From contig CAADVD010000040.1 of assembly GCA_900752435.1 (NCBI GenBank), positions 1 through 64,000 on the forward strand: a DNA stretch of 64,000 bases, given 5' to 3'. The notes below the pieces were generated by a model. That model saw only the letters and a program-made list of their open reading frames with translations, was not told the origin of the DNA and ran no database searches. Both the position numbers and the translations under genes were made by a program. Below, one piece after another: positions 16,520-24,635 of the stretch. The number at the start of each line of letters is the position of its first letter. The first letter of the stretch is position 1. Source of the stretch: Oscillospiraceae bacterium (GTDB taxonomy: Bacteria; Bacillota; Clostridia; Oscillospirales; Ruminococcaceae).

Positions 16520-17527
16520 TTATTTTGCAATAAATCCGACTTTTTTATAGACTTTTTTAAGCGTGCGGTCAGCAAAATGCGATGCTTTTTCCGCGCCCTC
16601 TCGGTAACAGGCTTCCAAATACGCTTTATCAGCCATTAAGTGCTCATAATTTTCGCGAACCGGACGAAGATGTTCCGCCACCGCTTCACCAACGGCAGTT
16701 TTGAAATCGCCATAGCCCTTACCAGCGAAATCCTGTTCGATTTTCTCATAACTCAGGCCAGTCACAGCAGAATAGATGCACATCAGGTTGTTGATGCCGT
16801 CCTTGCCCTCTGCATAGCGGACTTCCATATCCGAATCGGTAACCGCACGTTTGAATTTCTTGACGATGACCTCCGGCTTATCCAAAATAGTGATGAATGC
16901 ATTCGGATTTTCATCAGACTTGGACATCTTTTTGGTTGGATCGGCCAAGGACATCACGCGCGCACCAATCTTCGGAATGTATGGTTCCGGCATGGTGAAG
17001 GTTTTGCCATAAGTATTGTTGAAGCGTGCCGCAATGTCACGCGTGATTTCCAGATGCTGTTTCTGGTCAGCGCCCACCGGCACGAGATCAGCTTGATAAA
17101 GCAGAATATCTGCCGCCATCAAAGATGGATAGGTAAACAAGCCGGCGTTGATGTTATCGGCGTGTTTGGCGCTTTTATCCTTGAACTGCGTCATGCGGTT
17201 CAATTCGCCAAACTGCGTGTTGCAGGCCAAAATCCAATTTAATTCTGCGTGCTGATGCACATGGCTCTGGATGAAGGTCAGGCTTTTTTTCGGGTCTACA
17301 CCGCAAGCCAAGACAACGGCAAAGGCGGTAAGAATCTGCTGACGCAGTTTGGCCGGATCTTGACGGACTGTCAGCGAGTGCATATCGGCAATCATGTAAG
17401 CCGCGTCGTATTCCTCCTGCAAATCCACCCAGTTCTTGATGGCGCCCAAGTAATTTCCCAAGGTAAACACGCCGGTCGGCTGGATGCCGCTTAAAATAAT
17501 TTTTTTCTTTTCTGGTGCTTCGGACAT
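16520..17527 (-). CDS. trpS: Tryptophanyl-tRNA synthetase
   Basis: 335 residues from the chosen ATG. It charges tRNA-Trp with tryptophan. The class I signatures are clear: a HIGH-type motif in GIQPTGVFTLGNYLGA near residue 17 (TLGN), the tryptophan pocket region ADILLYQADLVPVG near 135, and the KMSKS loop as KKMSKSDENP near 200. I chose the ATG at 17527 because GGGGGA lies 7 bases upstream; an in-frame GTG five codons earlier lacks a site. It lies only 26 bases after the aminotransferase gene, so the two are probably one transcript from the promoter at 18822-18850. No T-box leader is present upstream of either gene. Confidence 0.95.
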   Translation of the reverse strand: MSEAPEKKKIILSGIQPTGVFTLGNYLGAIKNWVDLQEEYDAAYMIADMHSLTVRQDPAKLRQQILTAFAVVLACGVDPKKSLTFIQSHVHQHAELNWILACNTQFGELNRMTQFKDKSAKHADNINAGLFTYPSLMAADILLYQADLVPVGADQKQHLEITRDIAARFNNTYGKTFTMPEPYIPKIGARVMSLADPTKKMSKSDENPNAFITILDKPEVIVKKFKRAVTDSDMEVRYAEGKDGINNLMCIYSAVTGLSYEKIEQDFAGKGYGDFKTAVGEAVAEHLRPVRENYEHLMADKAYLEACYREGAEKASHFADRTLKKVYKKVGFIAK

Positions 17528-17553
17528 AATCGAATCCCCCACTCGTAGTTAAA

Positions 17554-18741
17554 TTATAAGGTTTTGGAAAGCTCTCCAAGAATCTGCACGCCTTTGACAA
17601 TGGCCTCATCCGTCGGCGTGGAGTAGTTCATGCGGAAAGACTGTGTTTTCATATCTTCACGCGGCAAGAAGGTGTTACCCGGTACGACGGCAATTTTATA
17701 TTTCTGCACGGCAGTAGAGCAAAATGCGTTCATATCCACGCCATCCGGCAGTGTACACCAGATAAACAGACCGCCCTCCGGTTTGGTGTAGGTAATGGCA
17801 TCGCTGAAGTGTTCTTGGATGCCGTCCAGCATCAAACCGCTTTTGTGCTTATAGATTTTGCGCAGGCGGGCAATGTGCTCGTCGTAGTTGACCGTTTCCA
17901 AAAAGCGGTTGCAGATCATCTGGCCAAAAATATTGGTATGCACGTCGCTGCACTGCTTGCAAATCGTAATTTTCTGCTGAAAATCCTTATGCGCCACCAG
18001 ATAACCAACGCGGAGACCGGGCGCCAACACTTTGGAAAAGCTTCCGCTGTAAATCACGCGGCCATCGGTATCCATGGATTTGATAGACGGTACATGCTCG
18101 CCAGCAAAACGCAAATCTCCATACGGGTTGTCTTCAAGAATCATGACGTCGTATTTTTTCGCCAATTCCAATAAGCCTTTTCTCTTTTCCAAGCTCATCG
18201 TGGTACCGGATGGGTTCTGGAAATTCGGAATGACGTAGATCAGCTTTGTATTTGGATTCTCTTTGAGCGCTTGTTCCATTTTTTCCAGTGAAATGCCGCC
18301 CTCTTCCATTTCAACACCAACCAAATGTACGCCATAGGATTTGAAGGAATTCAGACTTCCGATGAAGCTCGGATTTTCGCAGATCAGCGTATCGCCATCG
18401 TTGCAGAGCACTTTGCAGGACAACTCAATTCCCTGCTGTGCACCGGAAGTGATGATAACATCGTCCCAGTTTTTCACAATCTCTTCTTTGGAAAGAATCA
18501 CTTTTTTGATGTTTTCACGAAGCGGAATGCTGCCCTCGGAAATGCTGTATTGCAGTGCATCGATGGGATGTTCCTGCAAAATTTCCGAGGAAATTTTGCG
18601 GATTTGTTCCACCGGAAACGCCTCCGGCGCCGGATTGCCCGCCGCAAAAGAGATGACGGACGGATCGGTGGCAAATTTTAAAATTTCACGAATCGCAGAG
18701 GCCTTCAGATTTCCCATTCTGTCTGCAAATTTAAATTCCAT
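17554..18741 (-). CDS. PLP-dependent aminotransferase, class I/II (2-aminoadipate/aromatic type)
   Basis: 395 residues. A fold-type I aminotransferase of the group that includes LysN and the aminotransferase half of MocR regulators, but without an N-terminal HTH. Seen: SFAAGNPAPEAFP near residue 33, the cofactor region SGAQQGIEL near 103, NPSGTTMS near 175, the aspartate and tyrosine of EDNPYGDLRF near 205, and the PLP lysine in SGSFSKVLAPGLRVGY near 238. The substrate cannot be told from sequence; its link to trpS may hint at aromatic amino acids, but that is only inference. The start has AAAGGAG upstream and a clear promoter. Expressed with trpS. Confidence 0.88.
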   Translation of the reverse strand: MEFKFADRMGNLKASAIREILKFATDPSVISFAAGNPAPEAFPVEQIRKISSEILQEHPIDALQYSISEGSIPLRENIKKVILSKEEIVKNWDDVIITSGAQQGIELSCKVLCNDGDTLICENPSFIGSLNSFKSYGVHLVGVEMEEGGISLEKMEQALKENPNTKLIYVIPNFQNPSGTTMSLEKRKGLLELAKKYDVMILEDNPYGDLRFAGEHVPSIKSMDTDGRVIYSGSFSKVLAPGLRVGYLVAHKDFQQKITICKQCSDVHTNIFGQMICNRFLETVNYDEHIARLRKIYKHKSGLMLDGIQEHFSDAITYTKPEGGLFIWCTLPDGVDMNAFCSTAVQKYKIAVVPGNTFLPREDMKTQSFRMNYSTPTDEAIVKGVQILGELSKTL

Positions 18742-18821
18742 ACTGATTTCTCCTTTATGTTCACGGAAAACGTTTGCGCATTTGTACGGCTTCCGTTGTT
18801 TACTTTCTGCAATTACTTTTT

Positions 18822-18850
18822 ATTATAGCATAAAATAGATTGTTCTGCAA
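18822..18850 (-). promoter_or_regulatory. Promoter of the aminotransferase-trpS operon
   Basis: TTGCAG (18845-18850), 17 bases, TATAAT (18822-18827) with an upstream TGC, so both a -35 and an extended -10 are present. Confidence 0.78.
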
Positions 18851-18888
18851 AACTTTTTGTCGTTTCCTTCCATAAATGTAGAAACGTC

Positions 18889-18919
18889 AAAAGGGCTGCC
18901 TCCTGTGAGACAGCCCTTC
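18889..18919 (-). terminator. Terminator of the cmk-plsC-ispH/rpsA operon
   Basis: AGGGCTGTCTC pairs with GAGGCAGCCCT around a 4-base loop, followed by TTTTG on the minus strand, shortly after the ispH-rpsA stop codon. Confidence 0.85.
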
Positions 18920-18934
18920 TAAACTTCAACTGAA

Positions 18935-20920
18935 TTATTCTTCTACGAATTCTTCCGCATCGTCTTCGTCTTTTACGATTTTCTGTTCGTCATCGGACAA
19001 CAGTGCTCTCATAGACAGGCTGACGCGTTTTGCTTCAAAGTTGATGTCAATGATCTTCGCATCTACTTCTTGACCAATTTCCAAAATTTCGCCGATCTTT
19101 TCCACTCTCTGGTTGGCGATCTGAGAAATATGTATCAAACCGTCAATGCCCGGAATGATGGTTGCAAATGCACCATAGTTGGTGAACGAAACGATTTTCA
19201 CCGTAACGACATCGCCAACGGCATATTCTTTCTCAAATTTCACCCACGGATTGTCTTCGGATTTTTTGTAGCCCAAAGAAATGCGGTGACGTTCCACATC
19301 CAAATCTTTGACATAAACTTCAACCACGTCGCCAATGTTGACGATTTCAGACGGATGTTTGACCTTGGTCCAAGCCAATTCGGTGATGTGAATCATACCA
19401 TCCACGCCACCGAGATCAACAAATGCACCATAAGAAGTCAAAGATTTTACTTCACCGGTATAGTGCTTGCCAACTTCCACTTCAGCCCAGAATTTTTCTT
19501 CCAGTGCTTTCTTGCCTTCGTTGATAACCGCACGAATGGAACCCAATGCACGACCGCGTTTTTCGTTGACTTCAAGAATTTTAAATTTAACTTCGTTTTT
19601 GAGCAGGGTGTTCAGATCTTCCACGCGCTTGTCGGAAACCTGAGAAGCCGGAATGAACACTTTGGTGTGGTTGGACAACACCAGAACGCCGCCTTTGACC
19701 ACGTTGGTGATGATGCCTTCCAGCACTTCGCCGTCTTCAAACGCTTTTTTGATGATGTCAAAACCAGCCTGTGCATCGCAGCGCTTTTTGCTCAGGGTGA
19801 CAATGCCTTCCTGATCGTTGACTTTCAGAACAACCAGTTCAATTTCGTCGCCCTCTTTGACGATGTCCGTTGGTTTCAAATCCGGATTTTCAGTGAGCTC
19901 GTCAGCCGGAACGATACCAGCCTGTTTCGCACCGATGTCAACATGCACTTCGTTCGGCGCTACGGTTGTGACAATGCCTTTTACCCTTTTCCCATTATAT
20001 AATTTTTCGGTTTCCAGAGATTGCTCAAATAATTGGGCAAAGTCCTCCTCCAACTCTTCGTTTTGATTGTTCAAAATTTCACTCATGGTTTTAAGAACCT
20101 CCTTAATGATATATGCCGGGGTCGATGCTCCGGCAGTGACGCCAATCGAACAAAAACGGCGAAGAGACAAATCATAAAGCTCGTCCTTCGTTTCAATTAA
20201 ATAAGTCGGCGCATAAGCACTGCAAACCTCTTTTAATTTTTTCGTATTGGAGCTATGTTTCCCGCCGATCACGATCATCAAATCATTTTCCTTTGCTAAT
20301 CGAATCGCTTCGGTTTGGCGTTCATTCGTCGCATTACATATTGTATCAAAAAAAATGAGATTTGTATATAGTTTTTTTGCACTTTCCACGCATTTTTCCC
20401 AAAAAGTTGTGTTAAACGTCGTTTGCGCAACCAAAACAGCCGGCTTATTTCCGTTTTCCTTCAAATTTTTGAGTACGTCTGCTAACTCATTCTCATCTTT
20501 TATGACATATGTTTCGCCGACGCTATGTCCTTTGATTCCCAAAACCTCTGGATGATCTTTATCTCCGGCAATGATGATGACATTGCCCTCAAGTGATTTT
20601 TTCCGTACAATTTTATGAATCTTAGACACAAACGGACAGGTTGCATCCACATAAGCAATCTGGCGACTGCTCAATGCTTCGTAAACCTCCTGCCCCACTC
20701 CGTGAGAACGTATGACGACCGTATCCTGTTCGTCCGCCTCACTGGGTGTGTCAATAATTTGCACACCCTTCTGGGATAGATCCTCCACCAACTGCGGATT
20801 GTGAATAATCGGACCCAGCGTTTTTACATGACTTTTGTTTTTTGCCAACTCATACACCAAATCTACGGCACGGTTAACCCCAAAACAAAAACCTGCACTT
20901 TTCGCTACCTGAATATTCAC
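18935..20920 (-). CDS. ispH: IspH (HMBPP reductase) fused to ribosomal protein S1 repeats
   Basis: 661 residues. The N-terminal part (1 to about 282) is 4-hydroxy-3-methylbut-2-enyl diphosphate reductase, the last step of the MEP isoprenoid pathway. The three Fe-S cysteines are visible: Cys12 (SAGFCFGVNRA), Cys95 (VDATCPFVSK) and Cys195 (FDTICNATNERQ); the ATTFN-like segment and GGKHSSNT are also present. An acidic linker leads to four S1 RNA-binding repeats (about 308-378, 395-462, 480-550, 565-635). This fusion is known in Clostridia; it is not a sequencing artefact. It overlaps plsC by 4 bases (ATGA), indicating translational coupling, and ends the operon. The acidic tail is usual for S1. 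Confidence 0.95.
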   Translation of the reverse strand: MNIQVAKSAGFCFGVNRAVDLVYELAKNKSHVKTLGPIIHNPQLVEDLSQKGVQIIDTPSEADEQDTVVIRSHGVGQEVYEALSSRQIAYVDATCPFVSKIHKIVRKKSLEGNVIIIAGDKDHPEVLGIKGHSVGETYVIKDENELADVLKNLKENGNKPAVLVAQTTFNTTFWEKCVESAKKLYTNLIFFDTICNATNERQTEAIRLAKENDLMIVIGGKHSSNTKKLKEVCSAYAPTYLIETKDELYDLSLRRFCSIGVTAGASTPAYIIKEVLKTMSEILNNQNEELEEDFAQLFEQSLETEKLYNGKRVKGIVTTVAPNEVHVDIGAKQAGIVPADELTENPDLKPTDIVKEGDEIELVVLKVNDQEGIVTLSKKRCDAQAGFDIIKKAFEDGEVLEGIITNVVKGGVLVLSNHTKVFIPASQVSDKRVEDLNTLLKNEVKFKILEVNEKRGRALGSIRAVINEGKKALEEKFWAEVEVGKHYTGEVKSLTSYGAFVDLGGVDGMIHITELAWTKVKHPSEIVNIGDVVEVYVKDLDVERHRISLGYKKSEDNPWVKFEKEYAVGDVVTVKIVSFTNYGAFATIIPGIDGLIHISQIANQRVEKIGEILEIGQEVDAKIIDINFEAKRVSLSMRALLSDDEQKIVKDEDDAEEFVEE

Positions 20921-21528
20921 TTTGATTCCTCCAGTAAGGCGGCAACCGCATCATGAACACGGAGACTGGCCTTTTTGATGGTGGAAGGATTGTTTACATC
21001 AATTTGCAATTTTTCGTTCGGAATCACCTCACCGTAACGAACAACTACTTTCGAACGGAATTTGATTCCGCCGCTCTTGATGTCCTTTATATAAATACTT
21101 GTTGGAACAATGTCGGCTTTCGTTTGGGACGCTACCACGATAGCTCCAGACTTGAAACGTCCGAGTTCACCGGTTTTTGACCGCGTTCCCTCCGGAAAAA
21201 TAGCCAATACATCACCATTTTCCACAGTATCTATTGCTTTTTGAATGGCCGTGGAGTCGCCTTTTCCGCGTTCAACCGGAAAAGCGCCCAAGCCCTTGAT
21301 GACAGCACCAAACAATTTGTTTTTAAACAGTTCTGCTTTTGCCATAAAATTAAGCTGACGCTTGATTCGAATGCCGATAAACACAGGATCAAAATCCGTC
21401 ACATGGTTAGAAGCTAAAATAAAGCCGCCGGATTCAGGCAAATTATCTGCGCCATGTACCTCCACGCGAAACGCAAGCGCACAAAACAAATTGCAGACCG
21501 CTTTTCCAAAACGATAAAACCCTGTCAT
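20917..21528 (-). CDS. plsC: 1-acyl-sn-glycerol-3-phosphate acyltransferase
   Basis: 203 residues. It transfers an acyl chain to lysophosphatidic acid to form phosphatidic acid at the membrane. The acyltransferase motifs are in order: NHVTDFD (NHX4D, residues about 41-47), FMAKAELFKN, FPVERGKGD and FPEGTRSKTG near residue 115. A short hydrophobic N-terminus (CNLFCALAF) may dip into the membrane. It lies 20 bases after cmk and overlaps ispH-rpsA by 4 bases. The cmk-plsC-ispH/rpsA order is typical of Clostridia. Confidence 0.92.
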   Translation of the reverse strand: MTGFYRFGKAVCNLFCALAFRVEVHGADNLPESGGFILASNHVTDFDPVFIGIRIKRQLNFMAKAELFKNKLFGAVIKGLGAFPVERGKGDSTAIQKAIDTVENGDVLAIFPEGTRSKTGELGRFKSGAIVVASQTKADIVPTSIYIKDIKSGGIKFRSKVVVRYGEVIPNEKLQIDVNNPSTIKKASLRVHDAVAALLEESK

Positions 21529-21548
21529 GAACGGTTTTGCCTCCCGGT

Positions 21549-22214
21549 TTACTTCAGTTTTTTGAGAATCAGCTCACGCAGCAAGGCGATGGATTCCTCC
21601 AGCGTATTTCCCGTGGTATCCACTAAAATAGCATCTGGCGCTTGCTTCAGTGGTGCGATGTCGCGGTGGGAATCGTTGTAATCACGCTGTTTGATCTCTT
21701 CCAGCAATTCGTCAAAATCGACCACTGTCCCCATCTGCAAAAGCTGGTCATAACGGCGTTTTGCCCGGTCTTCGGCTGTAGCCGTCAAAAAAATCTTAAC
21801 ATCCGCATTTGGTAAAATCACCGTACCAATGTCGCGTCCATCCATAATGACGTCGTTTTTACGCGCAATTTCCTGCTGCAAATCAAACAAAAATTGCCGC
21901 ACTGCCGGAATCGCCGAAACGGTCGAGGCCGCCATCGAAACTTTTGGTGAACGAATCTCATCCGATACATCCGTATCGTTTAAGAATACGCGCTGTTCCC
22001 CATTTTGAAATTTCAATTCGATATGAAATTCCGAAAGCGCCGATTCAATAGCCGCCGCATCCGTTGCCGAGATGCCGTTTTGCAGCACTGCCAGCGCCAC
22101 CGTACGGTATAAGGCGCCCGTATCCACATAGATAAAGCCAAGTTCCGCCGCTGTTTTTCGGGCGATGGTGCTTTTCCCTGCACCTGCCGGTCCGTCAATT
22201 GCGATTGATCTCAA
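21549..22214 (-). CDS. cmk: Cytidylate kinase
   Basis: 221 residues from a TTG start. It phosphorylates CMP and dCMP with ATP. The Walker A motif is IDGPAGAGKST at residue 5; the CMP-binding segments VDTGALYR, the inserted lobe (DTDVSDEIRSPKVS), MDGRDIGTVILP and the lid RAKRRYDQL / RDYNDSHRDIAPLKQA follow. I chose the TTG at 22214 because AAAGGA lies 8 bases upstream and the encoded protein then starts exactly where Cmk proteins do; a longer frame adds 26 residues unlike the family. It has its own extended -10 promoter upstream. Confidence 0.9.
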   Translation of the reverse strand: MRSIAIDGPAGAGKSTIARKTAAELGFIYVDTGALYRTVALAVLQNGISATDAAAIESALSEFHIELKFQNGEQRVFLNDTDVSDEIRSPKVSMAASTVSAIPAVRQFLFDLQQEIARKNDVIMDGRDIGTVILPNADVKIFLTATAEDRAKRRYDQLLQMGTVVDFDELLEEIKQRDYNDSHRDIAPLKQAPDAILVDTTGNTLEESIALLRELILKKLK

Positions 22215-22301
22215 ATGGTTCAGTCCTTTCAGCAAATGCTGTCTTGTTTCTTTTCGTAAACAATTAGAAGAATCTAAAAACTCCAACAGCACTTATATTA
22301 A

Positions 22302-22310
22302 AGTATAGCA
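22302..22310 (-). promoter_or_regulatory. Probable extended -10 promoter of cmk
   Basis: On the minus strand TGC-TATACT (TATACT at 22302-22307) lies about 90 bases before the cmk start, in the 163-base gap after the flavoprotein gene. The -35 is poor. Confidence 0.45.
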
Positions 22311-22377
22311 TATTGTATTTCCGAATTGATGAATTGGACGTGAATTTTTTAGCGATTCCGAAAAGATTGTGTAAAAA

Positions 22378-23631
22378 TTAATCTTGCAACGCTGCCGACA
22401 TTCCTGCCATATAACCGGTGGAAAAGGCAATTTGCAGATTGAAGCCACCGGTGTAGGCATCCAAGTCCAGTACCTCTCCGGCAAAGAACAGTCCCTGTAC
22501 CAGTTTGGATTCCATCGTTTTGGGATTGACCTGTTTGACGCTGACACCGCCAGAAGTGATGATGGCTTCCTCAATGGGACGAAAATCGCTCACCGTCAGC
22601 TCCAAATGCTTGATCACTGTACAGAGCTTTTGGCGCATTTCCTTGGTAATTTGGTTGACCTTAATGTCAAACGGAATTTCAGACAATCGAATGATAATCG
22701 GAATGATTTTGCGCGGAAGCAAGGCTCCCAAACTATTGGCAAAATCTTTGTTGCTGTTGGCCGCAAAATCACGCAGAATACGGGCATCCAGCTGTTTCTC
22801 GGTCAGACCTGGCTTGAGGTCGATGGACAGCTTGAAGCGGTTTTTCTGCATGGTACGGATATGCGCAGAAGCACTGAGCACCAAAGGGCCGGATACACCA
22901 AAATGCGTGAAGAGCATTTCGCCCAATTCATGATACAGCTCTTTGCCGGTTTGGGTGTCCGTCAGCGTGAGCGTCACATTTTTCAAAGAAAGCCCCTGTG
23001 CTTTTTTACACCAGTTTTCCTCCGTGATGAGCGGAACAAGCGAGGGCTGCGGCGCTACAATGTCGTGACCGAGTTCAGCGGCAAAGCGATAACCGTCGCC
23101 GGTGGAGCCGGTCAGCGGATAGGATTTGCCGCCGGTTGCTACAATGACGGCATCCGCTGGATACTGCTTGCCATCCGTACAGCAAACGCCGGTGACGCTT
23201 CCCTGCTCACTGAGAATGGCGCTGACACATGCCGTGACAATCTGCACGCCGCTGTCACGCACATTCTGTTCCAGCACCGCCTCCACATCATAAGCGCGGT
23301 CAGAAGCAGGAAAAACACGGTTGCCGCGTTCCGTTTTGAGAGACAAGCCAGCGCTTTCAAAATAACGCATGGTATCCTGCGGTGTAAAATGATTGGCCGC
23401 ACTATAAAGAAACCGGCTGTTGGTTGTCACATTGGCAATGAAGGTGTTGACATCGCAGTTGTTGGTGATGTTGCAGCGGCCTTTTCCGGTAATTAACAAT
23501 TTCCGTCCTAAGCGCTCGTTTTTGTCAAACAGGGTCACAGATGCACCATACAAAGCGGCCGTATGCGCCGCCATCAATCCGGCCGCACCGCCTCCAATCA
23601 CAAGCACACGCGGCTGCTGTTGGGCCATCAT
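22378..23631 (-). CDS. HI0933-like NAD(P)/FAD-dependent oxidoreductase (YhiN family)
   Basis: 417 residues. A flavoprotein of unknown reaction. It opens with the FAD dinucleotide motif VLVIGGGAAGLMAA (residue 10) and an acidic strand end (LFDKNERLGRKLLITGKGRCNITN), the signature of the HI0933 family. Later it has ATGGKSYPLTGSTGDGY near 165, and the C-terminal SGGVSVKQVNPKTMESK with GLFFAGEVLDLDAYTGGFNLQIAFSTG, which closes the FAD site. Length and motifs are as usual. It overlaps the upstream regulator gene by 4 bases (ATGA), so the two are coupled. The start may be either of two adjacent Met codons. Confidence 0.9.
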   Translation of the reverse strand: MMAQQQPRVLVIGGGAAGLMAAHTAALYGASVTLFDKNERLGRKLLITGKGRCNITNNCDVNTFIANVTTNSRFLYSAANHFTPQDTMRYFESAGLSLKTERGNRVFPASDRAYDVEAVLEQNVRDSGVQIVTACVSAILSEQGSVTGVCCTDGKQYPADAVIVATGGKSYPLTGSTGDGYRFAAELGHDIVAPQPSLVPLITEENWCKKAQGLSLKNVTLTLTDTQTGKELYHELGEMLFTHFGVSGPLVLSASAHIRTMQKNRFKLSIDLKPGLTEKQLDARILRDFAANSNKDFANSLGALLPRKIIPIIIRLSEIPFDIKVNQITKEMRQKLCTVIKHLELTVSDFRPIEEAIITSGGVSVKQVNPKTMESKLVQGLFFAGEVLDLDAYTGGFNLQIAFSTGYMAGMSAALQD

Positions 23632-24500
23632 TCTTTCGGCTCCTCCGCTTTTTCGTAAACTTCGTAAGCATCCCAGATTTTTTCCAGTTTGTCAAAGGTG
23701 CTTTTCAACTCATCCGTTTTCTTTAAACCGACAGCCACCACCAAGGCATTGATGAGGCTGAGAGGTGCAACCAGACTGTCCACAAATGAGGCCATATCAC
23801 TGCGTGCCTGCAAAAAATAATCCGCATACTGCACCAGAGGCGAAGAGACACTGTCGGTAATGGCAACCACGGTTGCACCATTGTCATGCGCAAAGCTTAA
23901 GGCTTTGGTCGTGCGCTTGGAATAGCGAGGAAAACTAATGGCAATCATCACGTCGCGTTCATTGACGCGCAGAATTTGTTCAAACATTTCACCAGTGCTG
24001 GCGGTCTGTACCAGCTTGACATTGGAAAACATGAGATTGAAGTAAAAAGCAATGAAGCTGGCCAACGTAGAAGCACTGCGCGAACCCAAAATGTAGATGT
24101 TGCGGGCGCAGACAATGGAATTGACGGCGCCATTGAACGCATCGCGGTCACTCTCTTCCAACGTGCGCCGAATGCGGTCGATATCCAAATTCAGCACCTT
24201 ATCCAGAACTTCCTCCGTTCCGATTTGTTCGCTGGCGACATCAATGCGCTGAACCGCAGTTAAACGGTTCCGAATCATTTCCTGAAGAGCCTTTTGCAAG
24301 CCCGGATACCCGTCGTATTTCAATTCAAATGCAAACCGCACCACGGTGGACTCGCTGACTCCCACGATGGTTCCCAATCGGGAGGCCGTCATAAAGGCCG
24401 CTTTGTCATAATGATTCAAGATATAGTTGGCAATCATTTTTTGCCCTTTGGACAACGACGGTACCTTGTCCGCAATCACGGTTAAGATGTCGTTACTCAT
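23628..24500 (-). CDS. RpiR/MurR-family transcriptional regulator
   Basis: 290 residues from the chosen start. N-terminal HTH_6 domain (about 1-77; LSKGQKMIANYILNHYDKAAFMTASRLGTIVGVSESTVVRF is split across the helix-turn-helix) and a C-terminal SIS sugar-phosphate-binding domain (about 115-260; YILGSRSASTLASFIAFYF, ISFPRYSKRTTKALSFA, VVAITDSVSSPL). Such regulators respond to sugar phosphates or amino sugars. The downstream flavoprotein gene is coupled to it. A strong promoter and a perfect palindrome lie just upstream, suggesting autoregulation. I chose the ATG at 24500 because AGGAGG precedes it at 11 bases; the ATG ten codons earlier has no clear site. Confidence 0.88.
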   Translation of the reverse strand: MSNDILTVIADKVPSLSKGQKMIANYILNHYDKAAFMTASRLGTIVGVSESTVVRFAFELKYDGYPGLQKALQEMIRNRLTAVQRIDVASEQIGTEEVLDKVLNLDIDRIRRTLEESDRDAFNGAVNSIVCARNIYILGSRSASTLASFIAFYFNLMFSNVKLVQTASTGEMFEQILRVNERDVMIAISFPRYSKRTTKALSFAHDNGATVVAITDSVSSPLVQYADYFLQARSDMASFVDSLVAPLSLINALVVAVGLKKTDELKSTFDKLEKIWDAYEVYEKAEEPKE

Positions 24501-24539
24501 GCTATTCCCATCCTCCTGCGCTTCATTCATGTGGACGTC

Positions 24540-24555
24540 CAGTTGAATTCAACTG
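24540..24555 (-). promoter_or_regulatory. Perfect 16-bp palindrome upstream of the RpiR-like gene
   Basis: CAGTTGAATTCAACTG reads identically on both strands and lies between the promoter and the start codon, about 25-30 bases downstream of the -10 box. It is a candidate operator for the dimeric regulator encoded next to it. Confidence 0.5.
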
Positions 24556-24580
24556 ACAAACATCCTTAGGCAATAGTTCA

Positions 24581-24609
24581 ATTTTAGCCTGTTTTTTCAA
24601 AAAATGCAA
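24581..24609 (-). promoter_or_regulatory. Promoter of the RpiR-like regulator gene
   Basis: TTGCAT (24604-24609), 17 bases, TAAAAT (24581-24586). Confidence 0.68.
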
Positions 24610-24635
24610 GAGCTATTTGAACAAATTTCATTTTG

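Noticed and set aside
18742..18850. T-box leader for the aminotransferase-trpS operon
   Set aside because: The leader is under 90 bases and lacks the T-box motif and terminator/antiterminator pair.
22384..23496. A 370-codon open frame opposite the HI0933-like flavoprotein gene
   Set aside because: Antisense shadow of a clear gene; no start signal and no domain.
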